From: CAZLMW01 sp964560875
Lineage (GTDB): Bacteria > Myxococcota_A > UBA9042
NCBI GenBank assembly: GCA_964560875.1
Contig: CAZLMW010000114.1
Location: forward strand, 1-26,087
Direction: 5' to 3'
DNA length: 26,087 nt
The notes below the pieces were generated by a model. The model did no database searches and was not told the DNA's origin. It saw only the letters and a list, made by a program, of their open reading frames with translations. The position numbers were made by a program, and so were the translations under genes. The first letter of the stretch is position 1; each line of letters opens with the position of its first letter. Below, piece by piece: positions 24,338 to 26,087 of the stretch.

Positions 24338-25363
24338 ATGACTGAGGCGGTGTTCATCGGCGCGGCGCTCGTTTTCCTGTTCGACTTTACGAACGGGTTT
24401 CACGACGCGTCGAACATGCTCGCGACCATGATCGCGTCCCGGGCGATGACGCCTCTGCGCGCGGTGGCGCTCGTGGGAGTGTTCGGCTTTCTGGGGCCGT
24501 TGCTTGGCGGGACAGCAGTGGCGGACACGATCGGCGGAGTGGTTGTCGTTGACGGGCTCACGGCCCAGGCGGCGCTCGTCGTGGTCTTCGCGGGGCTTGG
24601 TGGCGCCATCGTGTGGAACGTCGTGACCTTCTGGAAGGGAATCCCGTCATCGAGCTCCCACGCGCTCGTCGGCAGCCTCGTGGGGGCGATGTGGGTCTCG
24701 GAAGGAGCGCATCGCGTGCACTGGGGATTGCACGCCATGGCCGCCGGAGAGCTTGTCGGAGTGACGAAGATCCTGGCGGCGCTGTTGGTATCCCCGTTCC
24801 TTGGCTTTGGCCTCGGGTGGCTGTTGCAGCGGGTCGCCCGTCGGATCCTGGCGGCTGCTCACCCGAAGGTGAACCGGTGGCTGCGGCGCGGTCAGTGGGT
24901 CACTGCGGCTGCTCTCGCCTTTGCCCACGGGACGAACGACGCACAGAAGGGCATGGGGATCTTGACGCTGCTGCTCGTCATCAGCGGCTCGCTCAGCACA
25001 TTCCATGTGCCCACCTGGGTGATGCTGTTGAGCGCAACAGCTATGCTCCTCGGAACTCTGAGCGGCGGCTGGCGCATCGTGAAGACGGTGGGGTACGGCA
25101 TCTACCGGATTCGTCCGCTCCACGGCCTCGACGCGCAGATCGCGTCGGCTACGATCGTCCTGGGTGCCGGCGAGCTCGGCGGGCCGGTGTCCACCACGCA
25201 CGTCGTCTCGACTGCCGTGATGGGCGTGGGGGCGGCGGAGAGGCCGCGCGCGGTGAAGTGGGGCCGGGTCTTCGATATCGGGCTCACATGGCTGATTACT
25301 CTGCCCGGCGCCGCAGCGCTCGGCGCCCTACTGGCATGGGCCGCTACCGCCCTCCTGGAGTGA
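24338..25363 (+). CDS. PiT-family inorganic phosphate permease
   Basis: The ATG at 24338 (MTEAVFIGAALVFLFDF) gives 341 residues; a GTG at 24302 would add 12 hydrophilic residues before the first helix and is less likely. PiT proteins take up phosphate, usually as a metal-phosphate complex, driven by protons or sodium across the inner membrane. The two inverted signature repeats are present: DFTNGFHDASN at residues 16-26 and FAHGTNDAQKGMG at 195-207. PSSSSHA (103-109) and a later VSTTHV are the paired Ser/Thr-His motifs. About ten hydrophobic segments are visible and the length is normal for short bacterial PiT proteins. The next gene follows with a Shine-Dalgarno that overlaps this gene's stop region, so the two form an operon of the common pit/DUF47 type. 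Confidence 0.93.
   Translation: MTEAVFIGAALVFLFDFTNGFHDASNMLATMIASRAMTPLRAVALVGVFGFLGPLLGGTAVADTIGGVVVVDGLTAQAALVVVFAGLGGAIVWNVVTFWKGIPSSSSHALVGSLVGAMWVSEGAHRVHWGLHAMAAGELVGVTKILAALLVSPFLGFGLGWLLQRVARRILAAAHPKVNRWLRRGQWVTAAALAFAHGTNDAQKGMGILTLLLVISGSLSTFHVPTWVMLLSATAMLLGTLSGGWRIVKTVGYGIYRIRPLHGLDAQIASATIVLGAGELGGPVSTTHVVSTAVMGVGAAERPRAVKWGRVFDIGLTWLITLPGAAALGALLAWAATALLE
25357..25360 (+). promoter_or_regulatory. Shine-Dalgarno GGAG for the DUF47/PhoU-like gene
   Basis: GGAG lies within the last codons of the permease gene, with an 8-base spacer to GTG 25369. This decides in favour of GTG 25369 over an in-frame GTG at 25360. Confidence 0.6.
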
Positions 25364-25368
25364 CCGAC

Positions 25369-25998
25369 GTGGAAGATGAAACCAAACCATCGCTCATTGC
25401 GCGCTTGTTTCCGCAGATGCCCGACTTTCGTCGACTGCTGTTGGACCAGGCCGAGCAAGCGCAGGCCTCCCTTCATGCTCTGCGTGAGATGTTGGAGGCG
25501 GACAAGCTGGACGTCGCGGCCCTGTACGCGCTCGAGGAGAAAGCAGATGCGCTCCGGAGTCGGAACGCGCGAAGGCTGAGCCAGGCGTTTGCAACGTCGT
25601 ACGATCGCGAGGACATCGCGCGGACGGTCGAGCAGCTCGACTGGATTGTCGCCCACACGCTGGCCACGGGAACTGAGATGCACGCGCTCAACGTCACGGT
25701 CGACGACGCCATTCGCGAGCTGACCGACCTGGTCCATGCGGGTGTCGGCGACCTTGTCGAGGCGCTTCGGCTCATCGACGAAGACGACGACGCGGCGCGC
25801 GCAGCGTGTAGCGCAGCCCAGGCCGCCGACCGCGCCGCGCGGCGCAGGTACGAGGCGGGCCTCTCCGAGCTGTTCAGGTCAGGCGACCCGATCGAGATCA
25901 TGCGGCGGCGCGAGGTCTATCATCACCTCAAGGACGCCGCGAAGCGGGTGTTCGAGGCCGCCGTTATCCTCGACACGATTCGGGTTAAGAACGTCTAA
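25369..25998 (+). CDS. DUF47 / PhoU-like phosphate transport accessory protein
   Basis: GTG 25369 gives 209 residues, the usual size for DUF47 proteins. The sequence is almost all helix: an opening SLIARLFPQMPDF, a long acidic helix with LEADKLDVAALYALEEKAD, and a C-terminal EIMRRREVYHHLKDAAKRVFEA segment, matching the PhoU-like helical-bundle plan of this family. Members are regularly encoded beside PiT permeases and are thought to control phosphate uptake or couple it to signalling; metal-binding acidic residues are typical. The gene begins six bases after the permease stop and is probably co-expressed. No pho-box-like element was recognised upstream of the operon. The TAA stop is followed by about 90 bases to the window edge without a clear terminator. 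Confidence 0.88.
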   Translation: MEDETKPSLIARLFPQMPDFRRLLLDQAEQAQASLHALREMLEADKLDVAALYALEEKADALRSRNARRLSQAFATSYDREDIARTVEQLDWIVAHTLATGTEMHALNVTVDDAIRELTDLVHAGVGDLVEALRLIDEDDDAARAACSAAQAADRAARRRYEAGLSELFRSGDPIEIMRRREVYHHLKDAAKRVFEAAVILDTIRVKNV

Positions 25999-26087
25999 AC
26001 GACTGCGGCACAGCTCCGGCTCGCCACAGTCTGCTAGATGTGCCGGGCACGAGTGCTGAATCGTTTTTCTTGCCATGTGATCCCGTT

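Noticed and set aside
26031..26070. Terminator after the DUF47-like gene (GTGCC/GGCAC stem and a later T-run)
   Set aside because: The stem would have a one-base loop and the T-run lies more than 10 bases beyond it.
25879..26076. 65-codon minus-strand open frame at the right edge
   Set aside because: It overlaps the DUF47-like gene over most of its length and shows no domain or convincing start.

Overview
The window is high-GC bacterial DNA with long, densely packed genes and GTG starts. It is dominated by very large secreted lipoproteins built from cysteine-rich repeats and domains more familiar from eukaryotes. This style (Dictyostelium-type CTDC repeats, RCC1 and NHL propellers, Notch-like repeats, a cytochrome c/copper-monooxygenase fusion) fits a myxobacterium-like lineage (Myxococcota or relatives). 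That assignment is an inference from protein style; no rRNA or tRNA gene is visible.

Layout. (1) Positions 1-2506, minus strand: a putatively lipid-anchored cytochrome c/copper-monooxygenase-like protein, followed by an overlapping Cys-rich lipoprotein gene that runs off the left edge. (2) 2621-10222, plus strand, divergent: a 2533-residue predicted lipoprotein carrying about 20 CTDC-like repeats, a clostripain-type (C11) protease with an apparently intact His/Cys pair, a jelly-roll-like stretch, thrombospondin type 3, Lin12/Notch-like and EGF-like segments, a seven-blade RCC1 propeller and five GCGG repeats. (3) 10170-13372, plus: two translationally coupled CPA-type cation/proton antiporter-like membrane proteins. 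(4) 13356-16622, minus, convergent: a radical-SAM-like protein of about 1088 residues with an unusual CX24CX2C cysteine pattern, fused to a C-terminal DUF483-like GYPxCC domain. (5) 16623-17133: a noncoding stretch with a hairpin and three 71-bp tandem repeats. (6) 17134-24192, plus: a short TPR-like envelope protein, then a second giant lipoprotein (Thr/Asp-rich repeat stalk, CTDC-like repeats, two six-blade NHL propellers, an FGE-sulfatase-like domain lacking the usual cysteines, and a further propeller). This gene is interrupted by a 100-N assembly gap inside a 108-bp repeat. (7) 24338-25998, plus: a PiT-type phosphate permease and its DUF47/PhoU-like partner.

How the parts may work together. 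Three separate lipoproteins in 24 kb share the same Cys-rich repeat vocabulary but carry different payloads (protease, ligand-binding propellers, redox neighbour). This looks like a surface or extracellular protein locus in which disulfide-rich stalks present catalytic or binding heads. The antiporter pair and the phosphate-uptake pair are ordinary transport operons. The radical-SAM/DUF483 fusion is the least explained enzyme here. The sequence alone does not establish one integrated system.
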